Assembly (NCBI GenBank): GCA_028691385.1
Contig: JAQUZL010000028.1
Span: forward strand, 1-17,544
Length of the DNA stretch: 17,544 nt
Direction: 5' to 3'
From: Oscillospiraceae bacterium
Lineage (GTDB): Bacteria > Bacillota > Clostridia > Oscillospirales > Oscillospiraceae
The notes below the pieces were generated by a model. It saw nothing but the letters and a program-made list of their open reading frames with translations. It made no database searches and was not told the origin of the DNA. Shown here piece after piece: positions 6,424 through 13,225 of this stretch; the first letter of the stretch is position 1, and every line of letters begins with the position of its first letter. Both the position numbers and the translations under genes were made by a program.

Positions 6424-7626
6424 ATGGAATTTGCAACCATTGAACAGGCGCTGGAGGATCTTCGCGCCGGAAAAATCATTCTCTGCATCGACGACCCCGA
6501 CCGCGAAAACGAGGGCGACATGATCTGCGCGGCGGAATTTGCGACCCAGGAAAACATCAACTTCATGGCCTGCCACGCCAAGGGTCTGGTGTGCATGCCC
6601 ATGTCCGATGCGCTGGCGCACCGGCTGGGGCTTGGCCAGATGGTCACCGAGAACACCGAGCGGCAGGGCACTGCGTTCACCGTGTCCATCGACTATGTGG
6701 ACACCGAAACCGGCATTTCCGCGCTGGAGCGCTCCATCACGGCCATGGCCGCCGTGAAAGACGGCGCGCAGCCCGCCGACTTCCGCCGTCCGGGACACAT
6801 GTTCCCGCTGGTTTCCCGCGCGGGCGGCGTGCTGGCGCGCAACGGCCACACCGAAGCCACGGTGGATTTGTGCCGACTTGCCGGACTGAAGGAGTGCGGC
6901 CTTTGCTGCGAGATCATGCGCGACGACGGCACCATGATGCGCACCACCGAGCTGCTGGAAAACGCCCAGAAGTGGGGCTTGCATGTGGTGTCCATCAAGG
7001 CGCTGCAGGATTATTGCCGCCTGCATGAAAAGCACGTGGTGCGCGAATCCGAGGTCAAGCTGCCCACCAAGTTCGGCGAGTTTCGCCTGTTCGGCTACAC
7101 CAACGACCTCACCGGCGAGAGCCATCTGGCGCTGGTGAAGGGCGAGATTGGCGACGGCAAGGGCGTTTTGTGCCGCGTCCACTCCGAGTGCCTGACCGGC
7201 GACGTGTTCGGCTCGAAGCGCTGCGACTGCGGCCTGCAGCTGGAAACCGCGATGAAAACCATTGAAAAAGAGGGGCGCGGTGTGGTACTGTATATGCGGC
7301 AGGAGGGTCGGGGCATCGGCCTGATCAACAAGCTCAAGGCCTATAAGCTGCAGGAGGAGGGCTATGACACCGTGGAAGCCAACCTGAAGCTGGGCTTCGC
7401 CGCTGACCTGCGGGAATACTGGATCGGCGCGCAGATTCTGCGGGACTTGGGCGTGAAGGAGCTGCGCCTGCTCACCAACAATCCCGACAAGGTCTATGGG
7501 TTGAGCGGCTTCGGCATCGAGATCACCGCGCGGCTGCCCCTTGAGATCGAGCCGCAGAAGTTCGATGCGTTTTATCTGAAAACCAAGCAGGACAAGATGG
7601 GTCACGTGTTTACCCACAAGCTGTGA
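6424..7626 (+). CDS. ribBA: Bifunctional 3,4-dihydroxy-2-butanone-4-phosphate synthase / GTP cyclohydrolase II
   Basis: A 400-aa fusion of the two enzymes that start riboflavin synthesis. The N-terminal half (about 1-200) is 3,4-dihydroxy-2-butanone-4-phosphate synthase: the DDPDRENEGD loop (23-32), RRPGHMFPL and GHTEATVDL with metal-binding His142. The C-terminal half (about 205-400) is GTP cyclohydrolase II: the zinc cysteines Cys256, Cys267 and Cys269 (CLTGDVFGSKRCDC), RQEGRGIGL, TNNPDK and GLSGFGIEI. The ATG at 6424 has AAAGGA (6411-6416) 7 nt upstream; an in-frame TTG at 6406 is less likely. The gene starts 14 nt after ribE and ends 15 nt before ribH. Both catalytic halves look intact, so the operon supplies both precursors itself. 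Confidence 0.97.
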   Translation: MEFATIEQALEDLRAGKIILCIDDPDRENEGDMICAAEFATQENINFMACHAKGLVCMPMSDALAHRLGLGQMVTENTERQGTAFTVSIDYVDTETGISALERSITAMAAVKDGAQPADFRRPGHMFPLVSRAGGVLARNGHTEATVDLCRLAGLKECGLCCEIMRDDGTMMRTTELLENAQKWGLHVVSIKALQDYCRLHEKHVVRESEVKLPTKFGEFRLFGYTNDLTGESHLALVKGEIGDGKGVLCRVHSECLTGDVFGSKRCDCGLQLETAMKTIEKEGRGVVLYMRQEGRGIGLINKLKAYKLQEEGYDTVEANLKLGFAADLREYWIGAQILRDLGVKELRLLTNNPDKVYGLSGFGIEITARLPLEIEPQKFDAFYLKTKQDKMGHVFTHKL

Positions 7627-7641
7627 AACAGGAGGAATAAT

Positions 7642-8106
7642 ATGAAAATTCTGGAAGGTAACGTCGTTGCCCGGGAGGGCATGCGAGTCGGCATCATCGC
7701 CGCCCGATTCAACTCGTTTATTGTGCAAAAGCTGCTCGACGGCGCGGTGGACGGCTTGGTTCGTCACGGCGTGAACGATGACAATATCACCGCCGCCTGG
7801 GTGCCGGGCGCGTTTGAAATTCCCACCATGGCCAAGGCTATGGCGGACTCCGGCGCTTATGACGCCATCATCTGCGTGGGCGCGGTCATCCGCGGCTCCA
7901 CCAGCCACTATGATTTGGTGGCAGGCGAGGTGACCAAGGGCATCGCGCAGGTGGGGCTGCACGCCGGCATTCCGGTGCTGTTCGGCGTGATTACCACCGA
8001 GAACATCGAGCAGGCCATCGAGCGCGCCGGCTCTAAGGCGGGCAACAAGGGCTATGACTGCGCGTTGAGCGCCATCGAAATGGTCAATCTGATGGGGCAG
8101 CTATGA
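7642..8106 (+). CDS. ribH: 6,7-dimethyl-8-ribityllumazine synthase, beta chain
   Basis: This 154-aa enzyme condenses 5-amino-6-ribitylaminouracil with dihydroxybutanone phosphate to form the lumazine precursor. Family motifs are clear: AARFNSFIV, WVPGAFEIP, VGAVIRGSTSHYDLVAGE with catalytic His89, GVITTENIEQA, and AGNKGYDCA near the C-terminus. Lumazine synthases often assemble into pentamers or 60-mer shells that can surround riboflavin synthase. The start has a perfect AGGAGG (7630-7635) 6 nt upstream. Its stop overlaps the start of the next gene as ATGA. Confidence 0.97.
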   Translation: MKILEGNVVAREGMRVGIIAARFNSFIVQKLLDGAVDGLVRHGVNDDNITAAWVPGAFEIPTMAKAMADSGAYDAIICVGAVIRGSTSHYDLVAGEVTKGIAQVGLHAGIPVLFGVITTENIEQAIERAGSKAGNKGYDCALSAIEMVNLMGQL

Positions 8107-8765
8107 GCATCCGGACACTCATGTTTGATTTTGACGGCACGCTGCATCAGACCATGCTGATCTATCAGGAGGCCTTTGCCGAGGTGTGCCGGTGGGTGCG
8201 CGAGAACGGCACGCCCACGCGGGACTATCCGCCCGAGGAGATCACCCAGTTTCTGGGGGTCAATCTCGATGAGATGTGGCGCAAATTTCAGCCTACCTTC
8301 ACAAAGGAGCAGCGCTGGGCGGGCGCAAAGCAGCTGGGAACGTATCTGGACAAGCGCCTTTGCACCGGGCAGGCGCAGCTGTATCCCGGAACGGAGCAGG
8401 CGCTGAGCGCGCTCAAGGAGGAAGGCTACAATCTGGTGCTGCTGAGCAACTGCCGCATCGACTATTACCAGACCGCGCGCAAGCGCTTCCAAATGGATCG
8501 GTGGTTTTCCGCCTATTATTGCAGCGAGGCCTACGACGGCATCCCCAAGCAGGAGATTTTCCGCGCCATCGCCGCCGAGCAGCCGGGCGCGTTTGTCATG
8601 ATCGGCGACCGCGCGGGTGACCTCAAGGTGAGCGAGGTTCACGGCCTGAAGAGCATTGGCTGCCTGTACGGCTATGGCAGCCGCGAGGAGCTGAAATCGG
8701 CAACCGTGTTTGCCGATTCCGTGTCCGACATTCCCGCGCTGTGCCGAAAGTTGGAGCAGATGTAA
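8103..8765 (+). CDS. HAD-superfamily phosphatase in the riboflavin operon
   Basis: A 220-aa HAD hydrolase with a helical cap. Visible motifs are FDFDGT (Asp9, Asp11), the Ser of LLSNC (115), Lys149 and GDRAGD (Asp169, Asp173), so it should be an active phosphatase. Its ATG overlaps the ribH stop (ATGA), which makes it the fifth, translationally coupled gene under the FMN riboswitch. The riboflavin pathway needs a phosphatase to remove phosphate from 5-amino-6-ribitylamino-uracil 5'-phosphate, a step performed by diverse HAD enzymes in known bacteria and usually not encoded in the rib operon. Position makes this protein a strong candidate, but specificity cannot be read from sequence. The end of the protein (CLYGYGSREEL) also resembles HAD nucleotidases and phosphoglycolate phosphatases, as does the other HAD in this window. 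Confidence 0.88.
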   Translation: MSIRTLMFDFDGTLHQTMLIYQEAFAEVCRWVRENGTPTRDYPPEEITQFLGVNLDEMWRKFQPTFTKEQRWAGAKQLGTYLDKRLCTGQAQLYPGTEQALSALKEEGYNLVLLSNCRIDYYQTARKRFQMDRWFSAYYCSEAYDGIPKQEIFRAIAAEQPGAFVMIGDRAGDLKVSEVHGLKSIGCLYGYGSREELKSATVFADSVSDIPALCRKLEQM

Positions 8766-8804
8766 ACAACACGCCCGCGCGGCTCGGCCGCGCGGGCGTG
8801 TTGT
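8766..8804 (+). terminator. Hairpin after the riboflavin operon
   Basis: A perfect 18-bp stem (8766-8783 with 8787-8804) with loop TCG starts right after the TAA of the HAD gene. No T run follows, so on the plus strand termination would rely on the very stable stem. The central 35 nt recur in inverted orientation at 9418-9452. Confidence 0.75.
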
Positions 8805-8838
8805 CCGTCCGTGTGCGGAAAGAATCGCTCCTCCCGGC

Positions 8839-8891
8839 CTGTCATTCAGGGCGAAGCGAAAAATCTTCCCCTGTACCGCCTGTCAATGACA
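8839..8891. repeat. Dispersed HSERSEES-type repeat element
   Basis: The segment GTCATTCAGGGCGAAGCGAA and the following AAATCTTCCCC closely resembles a short interspersed element seen in many bacterial genomes as GTCATTCTGAGCGAAGCGAA plus GAATCT, recognised by its spurious translation HSERSEES (here HSGRSEKSS). It has small inverted ends, TGTCATT (8840-8846) and AATGACA (8885-8891). It lies in non-coding sequence between the riboflavin terminator and the XRE gene. The frame through it is not coding. Confidence 0.65.
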
Positions 8892-8910
8892 ACGGACCGA
8901 TTCAGGGCGC

Positions 8911-9132
8911 CTATTTTGTGCGGGGATAGGGCGCTTTTTCTTCGGTCAAATCCAGCAGATAGTCAATGCTGGTTTTGTGGATTTGTGACAGCTGTTTTAG
9001 GATGGTGATGGGGATATTGATTTTCCCCAGTTCATAATCCGAGTACGTCGTCTGCGCAATATGCAGCAGCTCGGCCATTTCCTTTTGGGATAAATCCAGA
9101 TCTTCTCTCAAATTACGAATGCGCTCGTGCAT
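8911..9132 (-). CDS. XRE-family transcriptional regulator
   Basis: A 73-aa protein that is little more than one lambda-repressor-like helix-turn-helix: MHERIRNLREDLDLSQ, then EMAELLHIAQTTYSDYELGK (recognition helix region about 27-40) and a short C-terminal tail. It should bind DNA as a dimer. The longer open frame upstream is rejected because GAGGTGG lies 5 nt before the ATG at 9132 and the HTH then starts where it should. It is divergent from a 63-aa ORF, and the space between them contains repeated TAACGG half-sites and a 12-bp inverted repeat, which looks like an autoregulatory operator. The island is visibly richer in A and T than the neighbouring genes. Confidence 0.88.
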   Translation of the reverse strand: MHERIRNLREDLDLSQKEMAELLHIAQTTYSDYELGKINIPITILKQLSQIHKTSIDYLLDLTEEKAPYPRTK

Positions 9133-9157
9133 AAAACCACCTCGAGTGCATTTAATC

Positions 9158-9201
9158 ATAACGGAAATAACGGTATTGCATTTTAACGGTATTTCCGTTA
9201 T
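9158..9201. promoter_or_regulatory. Operator region with repeated half-sites
   Basis: A perfect 12-bp inverted repeat, ATAACGGAAATA (9158-9169) and TATTTCCGTTAT (9190-9201), encloses two direct copies of AACGGTATT (9169-9177 and 9185-9193). TAACGG therefore occurs three times on one strand and once on the other. This covers the -10-like TATGAT of the XRE gene (minus strand, 9160-9155) and most of the plus-strand promoter, so the XRE protein probably represses both directions. Confidence 0.7.
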
Positions 9202-9204
9202 ATT
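9176..9204 (+). promoter_or_regulatory. Promoter of the 63-aa ORF
   Basis: TTGCAT (9176-9181), 17 nt, TATATT (9199-9204). The -35 is weak. The element lies inside the operator repeats, so binding there would block it. Confidence 0.5.
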
Positions 9205-9224
9205 CATAGGATGAGGTGATTGCA

Positions 9225-9416
9225 TTGGATTTATACGGCGACGAGCGCGCTGCGCGCCCGTCTGATTCAGCCTGTTATCAGGCACTTTTGGCCATCAAGG
9301 CGGCGCTCAATGACGACACGCTGCAAGATGACGCCTGTTTTCAAAAAATTGAAGAAATCGTCTGTATTTTTGAAGCGCTGGGCAGCAACGGCGGCGCGCG
9401 GCACGATTTCGGATGA
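9225..9416 (+). CDS. Small acidic protein divergent from the XRE regulator
   Basis: A 63-aa ORF of unknown function. I place the start at TTG 9225, because GAGGTGA (9214-9219) then sits 5 nt upstream; a GTG at 9216 would overlap that site. The middle part (residues about 15-50, YQALLAIKAALNDD...CFQKIEEIVCIFEAL) is likely two amphipathic helices rich in Asp and Glu. There is no signal peptide or membrane segment. It has its own promoter within the XRE operator, so it is probably controlled by that repressor. It could be a small partner, an antirepressor or a relic of a mobile module. Its TGA is the first base pair of the following hairpin. Coding status is supported by promoter, ribosome binding site and compactness only. 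Confidence 0.55.
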   Translation: MDLYGDERAARPSDSACYQALLAIKAALNDDTLQDDACFQKIEEIVCIFEALGSNGGARHDFG

Positions 9417-9454
9417 AAACACGCCCGCGCGGCCGAGCCGCGCGGGCGTGTTTT
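9416..9454. terminator. Bidirectional terminator sharing stop codons
   Basis: A perfect 18-bp stem (9416-9433 with 9437-9454, loop CGA) starts with AAAA and ends with TTTT, so it can terminate in both directions. It overlaps the last base of the small ORF's TGA and the TAA of the convergent thioesterase gene (9453-9455). Its core is the inverted copy of the hairpin at 8768-8802. Confidence 0.85.
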
Positions 9455-9878
9455 ACATGGTCGGCGCTTCGACCAGGGATTTCATCTTCTCATAGGCCTC
9501 CGGCAGGCGGCGGCGAATGGACAGCGGCGCTTGCTCGGGCGTGACAAAGCAGTGGGTCGAGCGACCGGTGACGGCCACGCGGCCGTCCAAAAAGCGGATT
9601 TCGTACTCATAAACCATGCGAACGCCGGTAAACTGCACCAAACGGCAGGTGACGTCCACATCGTCATCATAGCGCACCGAGATCAGATATTTTGCGGAAA
9701 TGTCCACCACCGGGATAACAACCCCCGTTTTTTCCATCTCGCGGTAGTTATAGCCGATTTGGGTCATCCAGTCCAGACGCGCTTCCTCAAACCAGCGGAT
9801 ATAGTTGGAGTGGTGGATGATGGCCATCTGGTCGGTTTCATAATAATAGGCATGGCGGCGATAAGGCACATATTCCAT
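9453..9878 (-). CDS. Acyl-CoA thioesterase, hotdog fold (YbgC/4HBT type)
   Basis: A 141-aa single-hotdog protein with the family signature YYETDQMAIIHHSNYIRWFEEAR (residues about 12-34). The Asp in ETD and the HxSNY segment correspond to the catalytic region of YbgC and 4-hydroxybenzoyl-CoA thioesterases. It would hydrolyse an acyl-CoA, or possibly an acyl-ACP, to the free acid. It is the last gene of the minus-strand operon, starting 13 nt after the second acyl ligase, with GGGAGGTC 7 nt before its ATG. Placing a thioesterase with acyl-activating and condensing enzymes suggests either product release or clearing of dead-end CoA esters. Chain length and substrate cannot be inferred. Confidence 0.88.
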   Translation of the reverse strand: MEYVPYRRHAYYYETDQMAIIHHSNYIRWFEEARLDWMTQIGYNYREMEKTGVVIPVVDISAKYLISVRYDDDVDVTCRLVQFTGVRMVYEYEIRFLDGRVAVTGRSTHCFVTPEQAPLSIRRRLPEAYEKMKSLVEAPTM

Positions 9879-9891
9879 GCTAAGACCTCCC

Positions 9892-11550
9892 TTAACTGCG
9901 GCGAAGCAGGCCGTTTTTGAGATCCTCGGCCGCCTGCTGCTTGATTTTGAAGTGCTGCTTTTTTCCCGTGGCAGTCATGGGAAGCGCTTCCACGAACCGA
10001 TAATAGCGCGGACGCTTGTACGGACTCAACACGGGGCTATGGTTGCAAAAATCAATCATTTCCGCAACGGTGATGGTGGGATCGCTCGGAATGATGTACG
10101 CCGCGACGGCCTGTCCGCGGGTTTTGTCCGGCACGGCGGTGACGATGCACTCGCGCACCTTGGGGTGGCTGTTCAGCACCTCCTCGATCTGCGCGGGGAA
10201 GATGTTTTCGCCGGAGCAGATGATCATGTCATCGCTGCGGCCGCAGACGGTGATGAACTGGTTGTCGTCCCACGTGGCAAGGTCGCCGGTATAGAGCCAG
10301 CCCTGATAGAACTTTTGATGGGTCATTTCCTCGTTATGATAGTAGGAGCAGGCGGACTTGGATGGCGACTTGATGATGATTTGGCCCACCGTTTGGCTGT
10401 CCTCGGGGACAAGCTCCTCCGGCTCGGCGCGGCGATCGTTGAACACGCGCACCACGCGCACCTCGTCGTCGGTGCAGGCGCGCCCGGCCGAGCCTGCCAT
10501 TTCCGGCAGCTCATAGGGGCGCAGAAAGGTGTTCCAAAAGGTTTCCGTGGTGCCATAGCCATTGAACAGGTTGGGCGTGAGCACCTGATGAAACCGGTTG
10601 CAGGCCGCTTCTTCCAGCGGCGCGCCCATGGTGACGATACCGCGCAGGCAGGAAAGGTCATAGCCGCGCCTTTCCTGCGTGTTTGCCAGCATGCTTAGCA
10701 CCGCCGGCACGCCGATGAGAAAGGTGACCTTGTATTTTTCGGTATATTCCAGACACAATCTGGGGTTGAACGACCGCAGAATGACCACCTCGCCGCCGGC
10801 ATAGAACGTGGGGGTCAGGCCGCCGGCGTGCAGGCCGCCGCGATGAAACCACGGGGTCATATTCATGGTGCGGTCGGTGGAATTAAGGGGAAAATTCATC
10901 ATCACATCGTGCGCCGAGAGCACCTCGTTCACGTTGTTCAGCGGCACGCCCTTGGGCAGCGACGTGGTGCCGGAGGTATAAAGCCGCGTCACCTCGTCAT
11001 AGATGTGGGGCGTGTGCGCCATCTGCACAGGGCCGTCCGGCGCGGCGGCGAGATAGTCGGAAAACAGCGTGACGCCCGGCGCGGGCGGCGCGTCGTCCGC
11101 GCCCGCCACCATCAGAACCCGCTTTGGCCGGTAAGCGCTCAAGCGCAGCGCCGCTTCCGCCGTGGCGCGGAATTCCGCGTCGAACACAAAGACCTTGGGG
11201 TGGTTGTGCTCGAGAATCTTGGCGGTTTCGACGGGGGCGAGATTGAAGTTCGCCGGGGAATTAATGGCGCCCAGCTTTTGCGGCGCGATATAGCAAAACG
11301 CGAACGCCGGTGAGTTGGGCAGCTGGTACATGACCACGTCGCTGCGGGTTACGCCGTCGCGTTGCAGGGCGTTTGCCAGCCGGTCACAGACCGCGTTCAG
11401 CGCTTCGTAGCTCCAGCTGCGGCCGGTGGCGGGGTCAAACAGCGCGGTTTTGTCGCCAAAGCGGCGCACATTACGCGCAAAGCCGCCAAGCCAGGTGAAC
11501 TGCGTTTCGAACACCTCGCGAAACATGGTGATGTCATAGGTGAAATCCAT
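9892..11550 (-). CDS. AMP-dependent acyl-CoA synthetase/ligase (long-chain or aryl type)
   Basis: A 552-aa ANL-superfamily enzyme that activates a carboxylic acid with ATP as acyl-AMP and transfers it to CoA. Core motifs are present: A3 P-loop YTSGTTSLPKGV (191-202), A5 GYGTTET (332-338 region), A7 YTGDL with Asp423, the A8 hinge GRSDDMIICSGENIFP (437-452) and the A10 lysine in TATGKKQHFKI (about 530). One oddity is Ser in place of the usual Gly at the seventh position of the P-loop motif. The start ATG has GGGAGG about 10 nt upstream, rather long spacing. It follows the other ligase gene by 17 nt. It is only distantly similar to that neighbour, so the two probably take different acids rather than being a recent duplication. 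Confidence 0.9.
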   Translation of the reverse strand: MDFTYDITMFREVFETQFTWLGGFARNVRRFGDKTALFDPATGRSWSYEALNAVCDRLANALQRDGVTRSDVVMYQLPNSPAFAFCYIAPQKLGAINSPANFNLAPVETAKILEHNHPKVFVFDAEFRATAEAALRLSAYRPKRVLMVAGADDAPPAPGVTLFSDYLAAAPDGPVQMAHTPHIYDEVTRLYTSGTTSLPKGVPLNNVNEVLSAHDVMMNFPLNSTDRTMNMTPWFHRGGLHAGGLTPTFYAGGEVVILRSFNPRLCLEYTEKYKVTFLIGVPAVLSMLANTQERRGYDLSCLRGIVTMGAPLEEAACNRFHQVLTPNLFNGYGTTETFWNTFLRPYELPEMAGSAGRACTDDEVRVVRVFNDRRAEPEELVPEDSQTVGQIIIKSPSKSACSYYHNEEMTHQKFYQGWLYTGDLATWDDNQFITVCGRSDDMIICSGENIFPAQIEEVLNSHPKVRECIVTAVPDKTRGQAVAAYIIPSDPTITVAEMIDFCNHSPVLSPYKRPRYYRFVEALPMTATGKKQHFKIKQQAAEDLKNGLLRRS

Positions 11551-11567
11551 AAGAAGCGATCCTCCCG

Positions 11568-13205
11568 TTACTTTGCCTCCCGGAGCGCAACACGGCGGAT
11601 CTTACCGCTGATGGTTCTCGGCATTTCGGAAACAAAGTCATATTGCTTTGGCCGCTTATAGGACGCGGCCTCGGTGGACATAAATTTTTTCAGTGCCATC
11701 TCGGTGGCGCGGGTTGGCTCGTACCCCTCGCTGAGCACGATGGTGGCGCGGATGGCCTGTCCGCGGTCGAGATCCGGCACGCCCGTGACGGCGCACTCGA
11801 ACACTGCCGGGTGGCGCAGCAGCACCGTTTCCACCTCGGAGGGGCTGATCCGGTAGCCGCTGGATTTGATCACGTCGTCGGTGCGGCTGATATACCAATA
11901 ATAACCGTCTTCGTCCATCCGCGCAATATCGCGGGTGTGATAGACGCCGCCGCGCCAGACGGTATCCAGCGCCTCGTCGTCGCCGCAGTAGCCCATAAAG
12001 ACGCCGTTTTGGCGGCGGTCGCCATTTTTCGGGATGACCACGATCTCGCCCTCGTCGCCGGGGCCGCCATAGGCGCCGTCGGGCTTCAGCAGGCGAATGT
12101 CATACAGCGGCGAGGGCTTTCCAAGGCTGCCCTGCCGGGGCGGCATGCCCACCAAATTGCCGGTGAGCAGCGTGGTTTCGGTCTGGCCGTAGCCCTCGTG
12201 CAGGGCAAGGCCGGTCTGCTCGGTAAACAGCTTTGCGATAGAGCCATCCAGCGTTTCCCCGGCGGTCACGGCATAGCACACGCTTTTGAACGATTCCGGG
12301 TCGATGCCGCGCTTGACCAGATAGTTATAGACCGTGGGCGGCGCGCAGAACGTGTCCACGTGATACCGGCGGATGATGTCCATCAGCTTGCGCGGGCTGA
12401 ACTGGTCATAGTCATAGACCATGACCGCCGCGCCGCACAGCCACTGCCCATAGATTTTGCCCCAGGACGCCTTGCCCCAGCCGGTGTCGGAAATGCTCAG
12501 ATGCAGGCCGTCATCCACCACATTCTGCCAGTGCTTTGCGGTGATGATATGGCACAGCGGATAGGTGAAATCGTGGAGCACCGCCTTGGGATGGCCGGTA
12601 GTGCCGGAGGTGAAATAGAGCATCATGGGGTCGGTGGCGAGGGTCTGGACGCGGGAAAACGCCGCCGGGGACTTCTCGACGGCGCGGTCGAGGTCGATAT
12701 AGCCCTCACGCTTGCCGCGCACAATCAGCTTGGTGCGCAGCGTGGGGCAAACGCACGCGTCGAGCGCGTCGGCGGTGGGGCCGTCGCTTGTGACGATGAC
12801 CGTGTTCACGCCCACCGCATTGATGCGGTACTGCAGATCGTCGGTGGTCAGCATGTGGGTGGCGGGAATGGCCACCGCGCCCAGCTTGTGCAGCGCCAGC
12901 AGAATATACCAGTACTGATAGTGGCGCTTGAGCATCAGCAGCACCCGGTCGCCCTTGCGCACGCCATAGGTGCGCAGGACGTTGGCGGTCTTGTTGCTCA
13001 GCTCGCTCAACTCCGAAAACGGGAAGATTCGGCCGCGGCCGGTGGGGTCGCACCAGACCAGCGCCCGGCGCTCCGGCTCCTCGGCGGCAATGGTATCGAC
13101 CACATCGTAGGCAAAGTTGAAGTTTTCGGGGTAGTGCAGCCGGAAGTCGGTAACCGTACCGTTTTCGTCCAGCGTTTCATCGGCAAAGCGCTTGTAAAAT
13201 TGCAT
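11568..13205 (-). CDS. AMP-dependent acyl-CoA synthetase (acetyl-CoA/medium-chain ACSM type)
   Basis: A 545-aa ANL enzyme of the group that includes acetyl-CoA and medium-chain acyl-CoA synthetases. The N-terminus FNFAYDVVD-x-x-A and the mid-protein SDTGWGKASWGKIYGQW (239-255) are typical of that group. Motifs include A3 FTSGTTGHPKAV (198-209), A5 GYGQTET (338-344), an A7 segment YHTRDIA with Arg before Asp in place of the usual Gly, A8 ISRTDDVIKSSGYRISPSEVE, and A10 PRTISGKIRRV with Lys535. A short to medium or aromatic acid is the likely substrate. AAAGGA lies 7 nt before its ATG. The gene is 20 nt downstream of the ketoacyl synthase and 17 nt upstream of the second ligase. Confidence 0.9.
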   Translation of the reverse strand: MQFYKRFADETLDENGTVTDFRLHYPENFNFAYDVVDTIAAEEPERRALVWCDPTGRGRIFPFSELSELSNKTANVLRTYGVRKGDRVLLMLKRHYQYWYILLALHKLGAVAIPATHMLTTDDLQYRINAVGVNTVIVTSDGPTADALDACVCPTLRTKLIVRGKREGYIDLDRAVEKSPAAFSRVQTLATDPMMLYFTSGTTGHPKAVLHDFTYPLCHIITAKHWQNVVDDGLHLSISDTGWGKASWGKIYGQWLCGAAVMVYDYDQFSPRKLMDIIRRYHVDTFCAPPTVYNYLVKRGIDPESFKSVCYAVTAGETLDGSIAKLFTEQTGLALHEGYGQTETTLLTGNLVGMPPRQGSLGKPSPLYDIRLLKPDGAYGGPGDEGEIVVIPKNGDRRQNGVFMGYCGDDEALDTVWRGGVYHTRDIARMDEDGYYWYISRTDDVIKSSGYRISPSEVETVLLRHPAVFECAVTGVPDLDRGQAIRATIVLSEGYEPTRATEMALKKFMSTEAASYKRPKQYDFVSEMPRTISGKIRRVALREAK

Positions 13206-13225
13206 AAAACGTCCTTTCCGCGCGC

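Noticed and set aside
6334..7962. Long minus-strand ORF (542 codons) opposite ribBA and ribH
   Set aside because: Antisense shadow of conserved genes, with no recognisable domain or start signal.
8741..8929. Plus-strand 62-codon ORF after the HAD gene
   Set aside because: It runs through a terminator hairpin and the HSERSEES-type repeat; its translation is the known spurious product of that repeat.
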